Assembly: GCF_000768345.1 (NCBI RefSeq) | Contig: NZ_AVPS01000003.1 | Span: forward strand, 124,001-188,000 | Origin: Lysobacter concretionis Ko07 = DSM 16239 | Lineage (GTDB): Bacteria; Pseudomonadota; Gammaproteobacteria; Xanthomonadales; Xanthomonadaceae | Length of the DNA: 64,000 bases | Direction: 5' to 3' | The notes under the pieces: generated by a model | What the model saw: the letters and a program-made list of their open reading frames with translations, nothing else | Told to the model about the DNA's origin: nothing | Database searches by the model: none | Shown here: positions 38,501 to 48,205 of the stretch, one piece after another | Layout: every line of letters begins with the position of its first letter | How positions within the stretch are numbered: the first letter of the stretch is position 1 | Position numbers and translations under genes: made by a program

Positions 38501-39157
38501 GAGCGCGAAACCCTGGGCCACTACCTCAGCGGCCATCCGTTCGACCCGTACCGCGACGAGTTGCGCGACCTGGTCGGCCACGACCTGGGCGACCTGGAAA
38601 AGATCTGGGAGTCGCGCCCCGACAGCGCCCGCAGCGGCTGGCGACCGGAACTGGACACGGTGATGGCCGGTCAGGTCGTCGCGGTGCGCAAGAAGGGCGA
38701 CAGCCAGATGTTCGTGCAGATCGAGGACGGTCGCGGCCGTCTCGAGTGCGCGTTCTTCTCCGAGACCTACGCCGAATTCGCCCAGCTGCTGACCCGCGAC
38801 CGCCTGCTGGTGATCAAGGGTGGCCTGCGCGAGGACGCATTCAGCGGTGGCTTCGCGCTGAAGGCCGAACGTTGCTGGGACTACAACCAGATCTGCGCCG
38901 AACACGCCACGCGCCTGTCGCTGCGACTGGACCTGCGCGTACCCGGCACCTGGCAGCGGGTCGATGCGTTGCTGGCCAGGCACCGGCCGGGCGCGACGCC
39001 GCTGCGGCTGGACCTGCTGATCGAAGCGGCCGCGGGCATGGTCGACCTCAATGGCAGCCACGGCGTGCGGGTGGACGCCGAGTTGGCGGGAGCGCTGCGG
39101 GCCGTGCCGGGCGTGAGGACGGTGAAACTGGCACTGGGCCGACCCTGGGCTTGCTGA
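35567..39157 (+). CDS. dnaE: DNA polymerase III subunit alpha
   Basis: Replicative polymerase catalytic subunit, 1196 residues (E. coli 1160). Order of domains: PHP domain ([19 protein letters not shown] at the start), palm with the metal-binding D395/D397 in [26 protein letters not shown], fingers ([34 protein letters not shown]), helix-hairpin-helix, a beta-clamp-binding QVSLFGG, and a C-terminal OB fold ([20 protein letters not shown]). A Pro/Ser-rich insertion near residues 830-850 ([19 protein letters not shown]) is unusual. It is followed closely by accA, as in E. coli. Confidence 0.97.
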   Translation: MSARFIHLHLHSEFSLVDSTIRIDELVKRCVALGQPAVALTDVNNLFAAVKFYRKAEGAGIKPILGADIGLADGNEATSRLTLLCRDHTGYLTLSRLLSRMWMEGHRTDSVALRPEWLREDNEGLFALAGRQSLAGRLATSHRHELAEAWLADWQGTFGERLHLELTRTGRDDEAAFNSFALHTSSKRGLPVIASNDTRFLDADGFDAHEARVCISTGRVLDDPKRPKEYSPEQYLKSSGQMAELFADVPDAIDNALALATRCNVEMQLGTYYLPAFPVPAEHTIESWLRNSAREGLAQRLEKAPLAPGKTREVYDQRLETELDVILSMGFPGYFLIVADFINWGKQQGIPVGPGRGSGAGSLVAWALGITDLDPLPYDLLFERFLNPERVSMPDFDIDFCMDRRDEVIDYVARKYGRDRVSQIITYGTMAAKAVVRDCGRVLGHPYGFVDGIAKLIPMTLGVSLGDALGESEAAKKNPELASADLIARYHSEDDVRDLLDLARSLENLTRNAGRHAGGVVIAPSPLSDFCPLFAEHDGEGRGKTPVTQFDKDDVESVGLVKFDFLGLRTLTIIDWAVKAINVRRATAGEPPLDITTLPLDDKPTYELFARGEGVAVFQFESRGMRELLKRARPDTFEDIIALAALFRPGPLGSGMDKDWVDRKHGVAEVSYPHPSLEPVLGPTYGVIVYQEQVMQIAQVMAGYSLGGADLLRRAMGKKKPEEMAKERAKFEAGCLANGIPAKIASPIFDLMEKFAEYGFNKSHSAAYALVAYQTAWLKVHYPAEFMAAVLSSDMDNTDKVTGFLDECRAMNLAVLPPDVDASQYMFEAVAPPKPDSPANTDARPASPSPERLPVGTIRYGLGAVKGVGHGACEAIVQARRAGPFDDLLDFCKRVDSGKLNRRALEALIQAGALDKLGRNRASLMLQLPEVLRATDQLAREREAGQVSLFGGGESAAPALRIELRETDEFPLGRLLAGERETLGHYLSGHPFDPYRDELRDLVGHDLGDLEKIWESRPDSARSGWRPELDTVMAGQVVAVRKKGDSQMFVQIEDGRGRLECAFFSETYAEFAQLLTRDRLLVIKGGLREDAFSGGFALKAERCWDYNQICAEHATRLSLRLDLRVPGTWQRVDALLARHRPGATPLRLDLLIEAAAGMVDLNGSHGVRVDAELAGALRAVPGVRTVKLALGRPWAC

Positions 39158-39236
39158 CGCCAGCCGACCCCGCGCCTCCGGTACGATCCGGACCGGTCGG
39201 CTAGACTTGTCCACTTCACAGGCCAGCGGCCCACAC

Positions 39237-40196
39237 ATGAATCCGAACTACCTCGATTTCGAACAACCCATCGCCGATCTGGAAACCAAGATCCAGGAAC
39301 TTCGCCAGGCCAGTCGTGGCTCGGCGGTCGATGCCGACACCGAAGTCCATGCCCTGCAGGACAAGTTGCGCAAGCGCACCGCACAGATCTTCCGCGACCT
39401 GAGCCCGTGGCAGGTGTCGCAGCTCGCCCGGCATCCGGCGCGCCCGCACACCACCGACTACATCCGGGTGATGTGCGACGAGTTCCAGGAACTGGCCGGC
39501 GACCGCGCCTACAGCGACGACGCCGCGATCGTCGGCGGGCTGGCCCGCATCGGCGGCCGCGCGGTGGTCGTCATTGGCCACGAGAAGGGCCGCGACACCA
39601 AGAGCAAGGTGCGCCGCAACTTCGGCATGCCGCGCCCGGAGGGCTACCGCAAGGCCCTGCGCCTGATGAAGCTGGCCGAGCGTTTTCACCTGCCGCTGTT
39701 GACCTTCATCGACACGCCCGGCGCCTACCCAGGCATCGGCGCGGAAGAGCGCGGCCAGTCCGAAGCCATCGCCCGCAACCTGCTGGAAATGGCCGAACTG
39801 AAGACCCCGATCATCTGCACCGTGATCGGCGAAGGCGGCTCCGGCGGCGCACTGGCGATCGGCGTCGGCGACTGCACGGTGATGATGGAGCACAGCACCT
39901 ATTCGGTGATTTCCCCGGAAGGCTGCGCCTCGATCCTGTGGAAAGACCCCGCCAAGGCCAAGGATGCCGCCGAGCAACTGGGCCTGACCGCCAAGCGCCT
40001 GCAAGGGCTGGGGCTGGTCGACAAGGTCGTGCGCGAGCCGACCGGCGGCGCGCACCGCAACCCCCGGCAGATCGCGACCCGGCTCAAGGCGGTGCTGCTG
40101 AACGAGCTGGATGCCCTCGAAGCGCTGCCGATCGAAGAGCTGCTTGAACGACGCTACGCGCGCCTGCGCAACTACGGCGCCTACGAGGCCGCATAA
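39237..40196 (+). CDS. accA: Acetyl-CoA carboxylase carboxyltransferase subunit alpha
   Basis: With AccD forms the carboxyltransferase that makes malonyl-CoA, the first step of fatty acid synthesis. The 319-residue protein matches E. coli AccA in length; visible are [15 protein letters not shown] at the start, the crotonase-fold core [20 protein letters not shown], and [14 protein letters not shown] that forms the oxyanion region. It lies 79 bases after dnaE. About 190 bases of GC-rich sequence with no clear terminator follow before the converging oxidoreductase gene. Confidence 0.97.
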   Translation: MNPNYLDFEQPIADLETKIQELRQASRGSAVDADTEVHALQDKLRKRTAQIFRDLSPWQVSQLARHPARPHTTDYIRVMCDEFQELAGDRAYSDDAAIVGGLARIGGRAVVVIGHEKGRDTKSKVRRNFGMPRPEGYRKALRLMKLAERFHLPLLTFIDTPGAYPGIGAEERGQSEAIARNLLEMAELKTPIICTVIGEGGSGGALAIGVGDCTVMMEHSTYSVISPEGCASILWKDPAKAKDAAEQLGLTAKRLQGLGLVDKVVREPTGGAHRNPRQIATRLKAVLLNELDALEALPIEELLERRYARLRNYGAYEAA

Positions 40197-40388
40197 CGCG
40201 GCCGAGCGGCAGCGGCGCTGTGCGCCCCGCAAAGCCGGTCACCCGTATCCGGAAAGGAGCGTTCGACAGGTCGGCATGCCGACCTGCGGGGCAGCGCGCT
40301 GCATGCGGACGGCTCCGACCTTGACCGGCCCTGCACCCTGCCCGGCCCCCTGTCCTGCACCCTGATCTGCCGGACACGGATCAGGCAA

Positions 40389-41486
40389 TCACCAGGCTCG
40401 CTGGTACTGCACCGGAACCGGCATCTCCGCTCCCAGTTGCCGGGCCGCACGCTGCGGAAAGTACGGGTCGCGCAGCAGCTCGCGGGCCAGCAACACCATG
40501 TCCGCCTCGCCGGTGGCGACCAGCGCATCCGCGTATTGCGCATCGGTGATCAGGCCCACCGCTCCGGTCGCGATACCGGCTTCGCGGCGGATGCGGGCGG
40601 CGAACGGCGCCTGATAACCCGGCTCCAGCGGAATCTCGACATCCGGCACCAGCCCGCCGGAGGAGACATCGACCAGATCCACGCCATGCCCGGCCAACAA
40701 GCGGGACAAGGCGACGCTCTGCTCGATGTCCCAGCCGCCGTCAGCCCAGTCGGTCGCCGAGATCCGCACCCACACCGGCAGCTCCTGCGGCCATTCGTGG
40801 CGCACCGCGTCGAGCACCACGCACAGCAGCCGCACACGGTTCTGGAAGCTGCCGCCGTAGTCGTCCTCGCGCCGGTTCGACAACGGCGAGAGGAACTGGT
40901 GCAGCAGGTAGCCGTGGGCGGCGTGGACTTCCAACAGACGGAACCCCGCTTTGAGCGAACGCCGCGCAGCCAGCGCGAAGTCCTCGATGACCCTGGCGAT
41001 CCCGGCGCGATCCAGCGCCCGCGGCTGCGCGTAATGCGCATCGAAGGCGAGTGCGGACGGTGCCACCGGAACCCAGCCACCGTCCTGCGCCGGCACCGCT
41101 CCGCGGCCGAGCCAGGGCGCATGCGTGCTGGCCTTGCGCCCGGCGTGCGCCAACTGGATGCCGGCCACCGCGCCCTGCGCCTCGATGAAACCGGCAATAC
41201 GCGCCCAGGCGTCGGCTTGCGCGTCGTTCCAGATGCCGGTGTCCGCGGGCGATATCCGGCCTTCGGGCGCGATCGCGGTCGCCTCGGCGATCACCGCCGC
41301 GGCACCGCCCACCGCGCGGCTGCCCAGATGCACCAGGTGCCAGTCGTCGGGCATGCCGTCGCGGGCGGAGTACTGGCACATCGGCGACACCGCCAGGCGG
41401 TTGCGGAATGCGACCGACCGTTGCTGCAGGGGTTCGAACAGGTGGCTCAAGGCTGGCTCCGATACCGGCTTCGCGGCAGTAGGCAT
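40389..41486 (-). CDS. NADH:flavin oxidoreductase, Old Yellow Enzyme family (YqjM-like)
   Basis: An FMN-dependent ene-reductase of 365 residues. Features of the YqjM class are C37 in SPMCQYSA (the redox-tuning cysteine), QLAHAGRKAS, the substrate-binding pair HAAH in EVHAAHGYLLHQFLSPLSN, NRREDDYGG, and the FMN phosphate region near the C-terminus (ADMVLLARELLRDPYFP). Such enzymes reduce activated C=C bonds of unsaturated carbonyls or nitro compounds; the physiological substrate is unknown. It is the only minus-strand gene between accA and tilS, with the tilS start 117 bases away and divergent. Confidence 0.93.
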   Translation of the reverse strand: MPTAAKPVSEPALSHLFEPLQQRSVAFRNRLAVSPMCQYSARDGMPDDWHLVHLGSRAVGGAAAVIAEATAIAPEGRISPADTGIWNDAQADAWARIAGFIEAQGAVAGIQLAHAGRKASTHAPWLGRGAVPAQDGGWVPVAPSALAFDAHYAQPRALDRAGIARVIEDFALAARRSLKAGFRLLEVHAAHGYLLHQFLSPLSNRREDDYGGSFQNRVRLLCVVLDAVRHEWPQELPVWVRISATDWADGGWDIEQSVALSRLLAGHGVDLVDVSSGGLVPDVEIPLEPGYQAPFAARIRREAGIATGAVGLITDAQYADALVATGEADMVLLARELLRDPYFPQRAARQLGAEMPVPVQYQRAW

Positions 41487-41602
41487 TGCGCTGGAAGTGT
41501 CCCCTGTCACCCGGGGCAAGGCGGCCGCCTACGTTAGCAAGCATGCAGACGTTCCACCGTCATTACCCGGTCACTGTGACCGCCTCGTGGCACCATCTGT
41601 CG

Positions 41603-42922
41603 ATGCACACGCCACGCCCGCTGCCTGACCAGACGTTCCTTGGTCAGGCATTCCACGACCGGCCCCGGGCCCGCCTGCTGGTCGGCTTCAGCGGCGGCCT
41701 GGATTCCACCGTCCTGCTGCACGCGTTGGCCAGCGATCCCGCCGTCCGTACGTCCGGCCTGCGCGCCATCCACATCCACCACGGTCTGCACGCCAATGCC
41801 GACCGCTGGGCGGCGCACTGCGAAAACGTCTGCAGCGCGCTCGGGATTGCCTTCGACACCGTCCCGGTGACCGTACAACCCGACGGCAACGGCACCGAGG
41901 CCGCCGCGCGCGATGCCCGCCATGCCGCCTTCGCCAGCAAGCTCGAACCCGGCGACGTGCTGACCCTGGCCCACCACCGCGACGACCAGGCCGAGACCTT
42001 CCTGCTGCGCGCCCTGCGCGGATCGGGCGTGGACGGCTTGTCGGCGATGCGACGCTGGCGCGACTTCGGTGCCGGGCGACTGTGGCGGCCCTTGCTGGAC
42101 ATCCCGCGCGCCGCCCTGCTCGCCTATGCGAACGCACACGGACTGCGCTGGATCGAGGATCCGAGCAATACCGACAGCCGCTTCGATCGCAACTTCCTGC
42201 GCCAGCAGGTGCTGCCGTTGCTGCGCGCACGCTGGCCACAGGCCGACGCGGCGTTCGCCCGCTCCGCGACCCTGTGCGATGAAGCCAGCCAACTGCTGGA
42301 CGCCGAGGATGCGGCCGCGCTGGCTTCGAGCGCGGGCCACCACCCGCGCGTGCTGTCGCGCGCGGCGCTGCTCGCCTTGCCGGCCCCGCGCCGTGCGCGC
42401 GTGTTGCGTCGCTGGACTACCGGACTGGGACTGCCACCCCTGCCGGCCCACGGCCTGGCACGGATCGAATCCGACCTGCTGCGCGCGCGCGCCGACGCCT
42501 CGGCCCGGTTCGAATGGAGCGGCGCCGTCATCCACGCCTGGCGCGACGACCTGCACGCCGCCCCCGTCCAGGCCGGTCTGCCGGATGGATGGCGCACCTC
42601 CTGGGACGGCAGCCGGCCGTTGCCACTGCCCAATGGGGGCGAGCTGGTACTGGAAGGCGCGCCCGCTTTGCCAAACCCCTGTCGGGTCACGGCCCGCCGC
42701 GGCGGCGAACGCATCACCCTGCCCGGCCGGACCCACAGCCACGCGCTCAAGCATGTGCTGCAGGAGCTCGGCGTGCCGCCGTGGCAACGCCCCGGACTAC
42801 CGTTGCTGTCCGCGCCTGACGGCAAGCTGCTGGCCGTCGCCGACCTGGCTTACGAGGGGGAGTTCGCGGACTGGCTGGAGCGGCAAGGCGCGCACCTGCG
42901 CTGGCATCCCGCATCGGATTGA
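41603..42922 (+). CDS. tilS: tRNA(Ile)-lysidine synthase
   Basis: Modifies C34 of the CAU-anticodon tRNA-Ile to lysidine so that it reads AUA. The 439-residue protein has the PP-loop SGGLDS at 30-35, the metal and tRNA contacts [11 protein letters not shown] and [20 protein letters not shown], and the C-terminal domain with [22 protein letters not shown]. An in-frame ATG 60 bases upstream gives an atypical N-terminus, so I prefer the internal ATG. Close to xseB and ispA (31-base gap, then an 8-base overlap). Confidence 0.95.
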   Translation: MHTPRPLPDQTFLGQAFHDRPRARLLVGFSGGLDSTVLLHALASDPAVRTSGLRAIHIHHGLHANADRWAAHCENVCSALGIAFDTVPVTVQPDGNGTEAAARDARHAAFASKLEPGDVLTLAHHRDDQAETFLLRALRGSGVDGLSAMRRWRDFGAGRLWRPLLDIPRAALLAYANAHGLRWIEDPSNTDSRFDRNFLRQQVLPLLRARWPQADAAFARSATLCDEASQLLDAEDAAALASSAGHHPRVLSRAALLALPAPRRARVLRRWTTGLGLPPLPAHGLARIESDLLRARADASARFEWSGAVIHAWRDDLHAAPVQAGLPDGWRTSWDGSRPLPLPNGGELVLEGAPALPNPCRVTARRGGERITLPGRTHSHALKHVLQELGVPPWQRPGLPLLSAPDGKLLAVADLAYEGEFADWLERQGAHLRWHPASD

Positions 42923-42953
42923 CCGCATCCACGCGCTGGCCGACACTGCGCGG

Positions 42954-43226
42954 ATGCCTCGCAAAGCCACCCCCGAAGCCTCCCCGGTCGCCGACTTCGA
43001 AACCTCGCTCGACGCGCTTGAGCAACTGGTCGAGAAAATGGAGCACGGCGAGATGAGCCTGGAAGAGTCGCTCGCCGCCTACGAGCGCGGTGTCGGCCTG
43101 TACCGCCACTGTTCGAGCGCGCTCGAACAGGCCGAGCTGCGCGTGCGCCTGCTCAGCGACCCGCAGGACCCGGCCAGCGCCGAACCGTTCGAACCCCTCG
43201 CCGGCGCCTCCTCACCCGATGTCTGA
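42954..43226 (+). CDS. xseB: Exodeoxyribonuclease VII small subunit
   Basis: Small helical subunit of Exo VII, which degrades single-stranded DNA with the XseA large subunit (not in this window). The 90-residue protein has the family helix-turn-helix pattern [20 protein letters not shown] then [20 protein letters not shown] short Pro/Ala tail follows. The gene overlaps ispA by 8 bases, the classical xseB-ispA coupling. Confidence 0.95.
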   Translation: MPRKATPEASPVADFETSLDALEQLVEKMEHGEMSLEESLAAYERGVGLYRHCSSALEQAELRVRLLSDPQDPASAEPFEPLAGASSPDV

Positions 43227-44097
43227 GCTGCATCTGGCGCGATGGCGCGAGCGCATCGACGCCGCGCTGGCCCTCGCCCTGCCCGATCCCACCGCCTCCC
43301 CGCAACGTCTGCACGCGGCGATGCGCCACGCCGTCCTGCTCGGCGGCAAGCGCATGCGGCCGCTGCTGGTGCACGCCGCGGGCACGCTGTTCGACGCCGC
43401 GCCTGACGCGCTGGATGCGCCGGCCGTCGCGATCGAGCTGATCCATGCGTACTCGCTGGTGCATGACGACCTGCCGGCGATGGACGACGACGAGCTGCGC
43501 CGCGGCCAGCCGACCGTGCACGTCGCCTTCGACGAGGCCACCGCGATCCTGGCCGGCGACGCACTGCAATCGCTGGCCTTCGCCGTGCTGGCAGACACCC
43601 CCGTCAGCGACGCGGTCCGGATCGAACTGCTGCGTACCCTGGCCAATGCCGCCGGCAGCGCCGGGATGTGCGGCGGGCAGGCGCTCGACCTCGCCGCCAC
43701 CGGTGCCGGCACGCTGGCCGTTGCCGAACTGGAACGCCTGCACGCACTCAAGACCGGTGCGCTGATCCGCGCCGCCGTGCGCATGGGCGCGCTGTGCGGT
43801 GGCGCCGCCAGCGACGACCTCGCCCGCCTGGACCGTTACGCCGACGCGCTCGGCTTGGCGTTCCAGGTCCGCGACGACATCCTCGATGTCGAGGGCGACA
43901 GTGCCACCCTGGGCAAGACCGCCGGCAAGGACGCCGCGCAGGACAAGGCGACCTTCCCCGCGCTGCTGGGCATCGATGCGTCCCGTCGCCGGCTGGCGCA
44001 ACTGGTCGATGCGATGGACGATGCCCTCGCACCGTTCGGCTCGCGCGCGGAGGCACTCGCCGCACTCGGCCGCCACGCGGTCGATCGCCAACACTGA
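43219..44097 (+). CDS. ispA: Farnesyl diphosphate synthase
   Basis: Makes farnesyl diphosphate (C15) from IPP and DMAPP, feeding UppS, ubiquinone and hopanoid-type pathways. The 292-residue protein has both Asp-rich motifs: DDLPAMDDD at 83-91 and DDILD at 219-223, with the [10 protein letters not shown] segment for IPP binding. dxs, which often follows ispA in relatives, is absent here; a CHASE2 gene follows 89 bases later. Confidence 0.95.
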   Translation: MSELHLARWRERIDAALALALPDPTASPQRLHAAMRHAVLLGGKRMRPLLVHAAGTLFDAAPDALDAPAVAIELIHAYSLVHDDLPAMDDDELRRGQPTVHVAFDEATAILAGDALQSLAFAVLADTPVSDAVRIELLRTLANAAGSAGMCGGQALDLAATGAGTLAVAELERLHALKTGALIRAAVRMGALCGGAASDDLARLDRYADALGLAFQVRDDILDVEGDSATLGKTAGKDAAQDKATFPALLGIDASRRRLAQLVDAMDDALAPFGSRAEALAALGRHAVDRQH

Positions 44098-44186
44098 GCC
44101 ATCGTCACCGAGGGGCCTGTCCGCCCCGGACGCGTTCCGACGTACATCATTCCGACCAATGGACCACCGGCCGCCAGGAGGCGCTC

Positions 44187-46037
44187 GTGACCCACCGATG
44201 GATACGTGCGCAGGCGGCCCGGCTCGATGCCTCGGTAACGCGGCTCAACGTCGCGCTCATGGACCAGTGGACGAAGGTGCTGCGGGGCTACCGTCGCCCG
44301 CTCGCGCGCCTGACGCTGTGGTTGAAGTTCGCGTTCTACCCCCTGCTGGCGTTCGCCGCGATCGGCTGGCTGGCCTGGGACTGGACGCATGCGCGTTCGC
44401 TGGACGCCGCCGAGGACGCGATCTTCGACCAGGTCCTGCAATGGCGCCCGCTGGAGCCGAAGCCTTCCGGCCGTACCGTGATCGTGGAAATCGACGACTG
44501 CTCGATCGACCACTTCCGCAACCTCGGCGAGGGTGGCTGGCCGTGGAGCCGTGAACGCCACGCCGACCTGCTCGGCAACCTCGACCGCGCCGGCGTACGC
44601 GCCGCGGCGTTCGACGTGATCTTTGCCGATGCCTCCCTGCAGGACCCACAAGGCGACGCCCTCCTGGAGGCCATGGCCGAAGCCGGCGATGGTCGTTTCC
44701 TGTTCGCGTCCTCGCGCATGCATCCGGACTTCGATGCGCAGGCGATGCTGACCGCCGACGCCGTCCCCGGCGCGTTCGCACTGGCTCCCGCCGCAGCGCG
44801 ACCCGGACCCGCGGTGGCGCTGATGCTGCCGTACGGCAAGGCGATGGCGGCGAACAGCGGCCTGGTCAATGTCGCCCGCGCCGGTGACGGCGTGCTGCGC
44901 GACGTGCGCCTGTACCAGGACATCGGCGGCTGGGCGCTGCCGGCACTGCCGTTGCGGCTGGCGTTGCTGGCCGAGGGCCACCATGCCGCCGCAGCCCCGG
45001 AGCTGCTGCGGATCAACTGGCGCACCCGCTCGCAGCTGCCTTACGTGAGCGCCGCCGATGTCATCGAGCGCCGACCCGTGTGCCAGCCCGAAGGCGCGGC
45101 TCCGCCATCGCTGGACGGCGCGGTCGCACTCATCGGCTACACCGCCGCCGGCATCAACGACGCCAAACCAACCCCGGTCAACGGCGCCATGCCCGGGGTC
45201 GAGGTGCTCGCCGAAGCCACCGAGGCACTGATCACCGGCAGCGCGATCCGGATGCCGCCCACCTGGCTGAAGTACGTGCTCGCGGCACTGGCCACGCTGC
45301 TGGTCACGTTCGTGTTCTGGCGCGGCGAGCCGCACAAGGATGTCGACTCGGTGTTCGTCGCGGTCAACGCCACGATGTTGCTGGCCGCCTTCGCCGGGCT
45401 GACTTTCTTCGGTGTGTTCCTCGACATCTTCGCCAGCGTCGCCTTCGTCAGCCTGTGCTTCGGCCTGTGCCGGATGTACACGGCCATCCAGCGAGGACGC
45501 GCCGACGGCAACAGCGACTACCTGCGGGAACTCGACACGCGCCGGTACCCCTGGCTGCTGGTCGCGCGGCTGCGGCTTGCGCCCGTCGCGGGTCTCGACC
45601 CGGTCGTCTACAAGCGCAAGCGTCGCGAATACCGGCGCGCCCTGCGCCGCTTCGTCTACACCACCGGCGACATCGTCATGGTCGAGGGCATCGTCGAGCG
45701 CAAGAGCTGGCTCAACGCGCTCCTCGACGACCTGATGCTGCTGGTGTGGAAGGGCACGGATGAGGCCGATGTGCGCGCACAGGTACGACGCGGCCTGGAT
45801 GCGCTGTATGCAGAGATCAACGCCATCAACCGGCAGCTCGACGACACCTGCCAGGTACGGATATGCATGGCCGCGGCAAGGATCGGCGACGAGGACCGCG
45901 AACGTGAACGCCTGCAGCTGCGCGCGCTGCTGGGGCAGGATTTCAACCAGCGCGACGAATGGCCACTGACGGCCGCAAACACCTGTGTTCAGACAGGCCC
46001 AGAGCCTGATGGAGATGACGCATGCGCCACCGGATAA
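44187..46037 (+). CDS. CHASE2-domain membrane sensor with unassigned output domain
   Basis: A 616-residue membrane protein. Residues about 43-65 form the first membrane helix, a periplasmic CHASE2 sensory domain spans about 66-345 (VIVEIDDCSIDHFRN, GWPWSRERHADLL, AAFDVIFAD, VALIGYTAAGINDAKPTP, PGVEVLAEATEAL are characteristic), and three helices follow (about 350-425). The cytoplasmic C-terminus (about 430-616) is basic and helical and is not a recognisable kinase, GGDEF or intact cyclase domain; its order of elements faintly recalls the back half of a class III cyclase, but the metal and substrate residues are not visible. GTG start behind aggagg. It overlaps the M48 protease gene by 16 bases. 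Confidence 0.82.
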   Translation: MTHRWIRAQAARLDASVTRLNVALMDQWTKVLRGYRRPLARLTLWLKFAFYPLLAFAAIGWLAWDWTHARSLDAAEDAIFDQVLQWRPLEPKPSGRTVIVEIDDCSIDHFRNLGEGGWPWSRERHADLLGNLDRAGVRAAAFDVIFADASLQDPQGDALLEAMAEAGDGRFLFASSRMHPDFDAQAMLTADAVPGAFALAPAAARPGPAVALMLPYGKAMAANSGLVNVARAGDGVLRDVRLYQDIGGWALPALPLRLALLAEGHHAAAAPELLRINWRTRSQLPYVSAADVIERRPVCQPEGAAPPSLDGAVALIGYTAAGINDAKPTPVNGAMPGVEVLAEATEALITGSAIRMPPTWLKYVLAALATLLVTFVFWRGEPHKDVDSVFVAVNATMLLAAFAGLTFFGVFLDIFASVAFVSLCFGLCRMYTAIQRGRADGNSDYLRELDTRRYPWLLVARLRLAPVAGLDPVVYKRKRREYRRALRRFVYTTGDIVMVEGIVERKSWLNALLDDLMLLVWKGTDEADVRAQVRRGLDALYAEINAINRQLDDTCQVRICMAAARIGDEDRERERLQLRALLGQDFNQRDEWPLTAANTCVQTGPEPDGDDACATG

Positions 46038-47356
46038 GCTTCCGCACGACCACCTTCCTGCTGCCCTTGCTGCTGTTTGCCACCGCCAGTGGTGTTGTCG
46101 CCGCCGCCGGCAGCCAGGCCGAGATGCCGGCCGTCGTGCACAAGGCCTCGGTCGATGTGCACAGCGGCCCGGCATTCGATACCGCCAAAGTCGCCACCCT
46201 GTCGCGCAACGCCGCGGTCCGGATCATCGCCCAGCAAGGCCTGTGGTACCGGCTTGAGCTGGGCGCCGGCAAGACCGGCTACGTGCGCATCAATGACGTG
46301 CGCATGGCCTATGCCGGCAACGAGGCGCCCGCTGCCAACACCCGGGTGCTGTTCACCGGCAACGCGGGCAAGGGCCGGGTGACCGAAACCGCCAGCGTGC
46401 GCGGCATCGACGAAAGCAGCCTGCGCCGTGCCAGCCATGACAGCGCCGGCATCGCCCGCATGCAGGGCTACCGCGTCGACCCGGCGACGGCTGCCGCCCA
46501 CGCCCGCTCGCAGGGCTGGCAGGCAAGCAGGGTCAACTGGGCGGGCGAAGCCTCGGTGGCCTCTGCCCGCAATCGTCCGCAGGCCACCCAGGCCGAAAAG
46601 CGCCAGGGACTGTCGACGGCCCGCGGCCTGCTGTCGAAACTGGGCGCCGGCGCCATCGGTGATTCCGCGATGCGCGTGGCCGACCGCGCTGTCGGCAAGT
46701 CCGAACAGGAACTGGCCGCCGAAGAACTGGAACTGGGGCCGGCCATCGCCGGTCGCGTGCTGGGTGCCGCGCCGCTGTGGGCCAACGACGAGGCACAGAA
46801 ACGCGTGAACCTGGTCGGGCGCTGGGTCGCATCGCAGACCGCGCGGCCCGACCTGCCGTGGACGTTCGGCATCATCGACGACGGCGAGGTCAACGCCTTC
46901 GCCGCGCCGGGCGGCTACATCCTGATCACGCGCGGACTGTACGACCTGCTCGCCGACGATGCCGAAATCGCCGCGGTGATCGCGCACGAACTCGGCCACG
47001 TCGTCCAGCGCGACCACTACGAGGTGATCCGCAAGCAGGAGGTCGCCGGCGTCGGCAAGGACATCGCGATGGCGCAGGTTCGCGCCCCCGGTGCCGCCAG
47101 CTATGCCAAGGACTACGTGAGCCGGCACGGCGCCGCCGTGCTGATGGGCAGCCTGGACCGCGATGCCGAATACCGCGCCGACCAGGCCGCCGGCATCTAC
47201 CTGGCACGCGCCGGCTTCGACCCGCTGGCGTTCTACGCGGTGCTGCAGAAGATGACGGCACTGGGCACCCGCTCGGCCCGGCTGACCCAGATGTACCGCA
47301 CCCACCCGCCGCTGGATCACCGGCTGGACCAGCTGGATCGGCAGGCACGCCGCTGA
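46022..47356 (+). CDS. SH3-domain M48 family zinc metalloprotease
   Basis: A 444-residue exported protease. Residues 1-29 are a signal peptide; about 38-98 form a bacterial SH3 domain (KASVDVHSGPAFDTAKVATL, GYVRINDVR), and the peptidase domain covers about 240-440 with the zinc motif HELGH at 322-326 and the third ligand in DRDAEYRADQ. It contains NAFAAPGGYILITRGL, typical of the BepA/LoiP-like M48 group, so it is probably a periplasmic or lipid-linked protease; no lipobox is seen. It is translationally coupled to the CHASE2 protein (16-base overlap), which suggests that the sensor and protease work together. Confidence 0.88.
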   Translation: MRHRISFRTTTFLLPLLLFATASGVVAAAGSQAEMPAVVHKASVDVHSGPAFDTAKVATLSRNAAVRIIAQQGLWYRLELGAGKTGYVRINDVRMAYAGNEAPAANTRVLFTGNAGKGRVTETASVRGIDESSLRRASHDSAGIARMQGYRVDPATAAAHARSQGWQASRVNWAGEASVASARNRPQATQAEKRQGLSTARGLLSKLGAGAIGDSAMRVADRAVGKSEQELAAEELELGPAIAGRVLGAAPLWANDEAQKRVNLVGRWVASQTARPDLPWTFGIIDDGEVNAFAAPGGYILITRGLYDLLADDAEIAAVIAHELGHVVQRDHYEVIRKQEVAGVGKDIAMAQVRAPGAASYAKDYVSRHGAAVLMGSLDRDAEYRADQAAGIYLARAGFDPLAFYAVLQKMTALGTRSARLTQMYRTHPPLDHRLDQLDRQARR

Positions 47357-47425
47357 TGGTTCACGGTCAGGACCAAAAACAGCCCCGGACGGGTTGACGG
47401 TGTGGGTGGCGGCACAGGACCACGG

Positions 47426-47495
47426 TCGCGACTTACATCACTCTACGAAGGAGCGAGGTTACGAAGGGCTCTTGTAGGAGCGGCGTGAGCCGCGA
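47426..47495. repeat. Inverted pair of GTAG-type palindromic repeats, one degenerate
   Basis: TTGTAGGAGCGGCGTGAGCC then GCGA at 47472-47495 fits the consensus. The opposite arm at 47426-47448 (TCGCGACTTACATCACTCTA then CGA) has several mismatches, so this pair is partly decayed. Confidence 0.65.
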
Positions 47496-47573
47496 ATGCG
47501 AAAAGTCTTACGTCGCCGACTCCCCGGCCCTCCAAAGGAACCTCGCAAACTAATAGGCACGACCAAAAGCAAT

Positions 47574-47601
47574 GGGCCCCGGAGAAACATCGCCGGGGCC
47601 C
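47574..47601 (-). terminator. Hairpin downstream of the DUF4870 gene
   Basis: GGGCCCCGG and CCGGGGCCC form a perfect 9-base-pair stem with a 10-base loop. On the minus strand it is followed by ATTGCTTTTGG, a weak T-tract, so it is a likely terminator for the DUF4870 gene. Confidence 0.6.
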
Positions 47602-47658
47602 GTTGAATTCCTGCGCGGAATTTCTATTCGAGCAGCGCGTCTACTTGATCACCGGCGC

Positions 47659-48126
47659 TTACTTGATTAGACGCAGCGTGAACGGGTAACGGTATGCCAC
47701 CCCTTCGTTGGCCTTGATCGCCGCGATGACGGTCATCACCAGCCAGTAGATGCCCAGCAGGAAAACCGCGAAATAGAACAGGAAGCCGACCAGGATCACC
47801 AGCAGGATCGTGCCCACCACCGTGAGGATCAAGGCCGAAGCCGCCACGGTGATGTTGAAGTTCAACGCTTCCTTGCCCTGGTCGTCGACGAACGGCATGG
47901 TTTCCTTCTTGATCAGCCAGATCACCAGCGGGCCGATGACACAACCGACACCGCCGGTGAACAGGCCAAGCAGTGCCGACAAGTGCGCGAACATCGCCCA
48001 CTGGCGCTGCTCGGCGGAAAGGCCGTTGCCCTGCGTCGCCTGGGATGCCGGCTCGTGGGAAACCTGGGCTTGGGGTTCTTGCTCCGGCGGCGGGCTGCCG
48101 GCGGGTTCATTCTCGTTCTGGCTCAT
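47659..48126 (-). CDS. DUF4870 family small membrane protein
   Basis: A 155-residue inner-membrane protein of unknown function. Residues 1-37 are a hydrophilic Pro/Glu/Gln-rich tail; about 40-155 form the DUF4870 domain with three or four helices ([43 protein letters not shown], where [14 protein letters not shown] is the signature; [21 protein letters not shown]). It ends [11 protein letters not shown], as is typical. The ATG (MSQNENEP) has a plausible purine-rich site upstream. It is followed by a hairpin terminator. Confidence 0.88.
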   Translation of the reverse strand: MSQNENEPAGSPPPEQEPQAQVSHEPASQATQGNGLSAEQRQWAMFAHLSALLGLFTGGVGCVIGPLVIWLIKKETMPFVDDQGKEALNFNITVAASALILTVVGTILLVILVGFLFYFAVFLLGIYWLVMTVIAAIKANEGVAYRYPFTLRLIK

Positions 48127-48205
48127 GGGTGACTCCGCGGTCGAAACACCCCTGAATGTCGGCGCATCGCGGCGGCAGGTCAACCGGCAGGACGCCGTTC
48201 GGCGG

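Larger units (their letters stand above)
47357..47658. other. Intergenic stretch with repeat pair and hairpin
   Basis: About 300 bases between converging genes. It contains an inverted pair of GTAG-type repeats (47426-47448 and 47472-47495), and a perfect 9-base-pair hairpin near 47574-47601. No open frame with recognisable similarity lies here. Confidence 0.7.

Noticed and set aside
41543-41602. Upstream in-frame ATG for tilS
   Set aside because: Adds 20 residues with no match to TilS and no ribosome binding site; the internal ATG gives the usual N-terminus.
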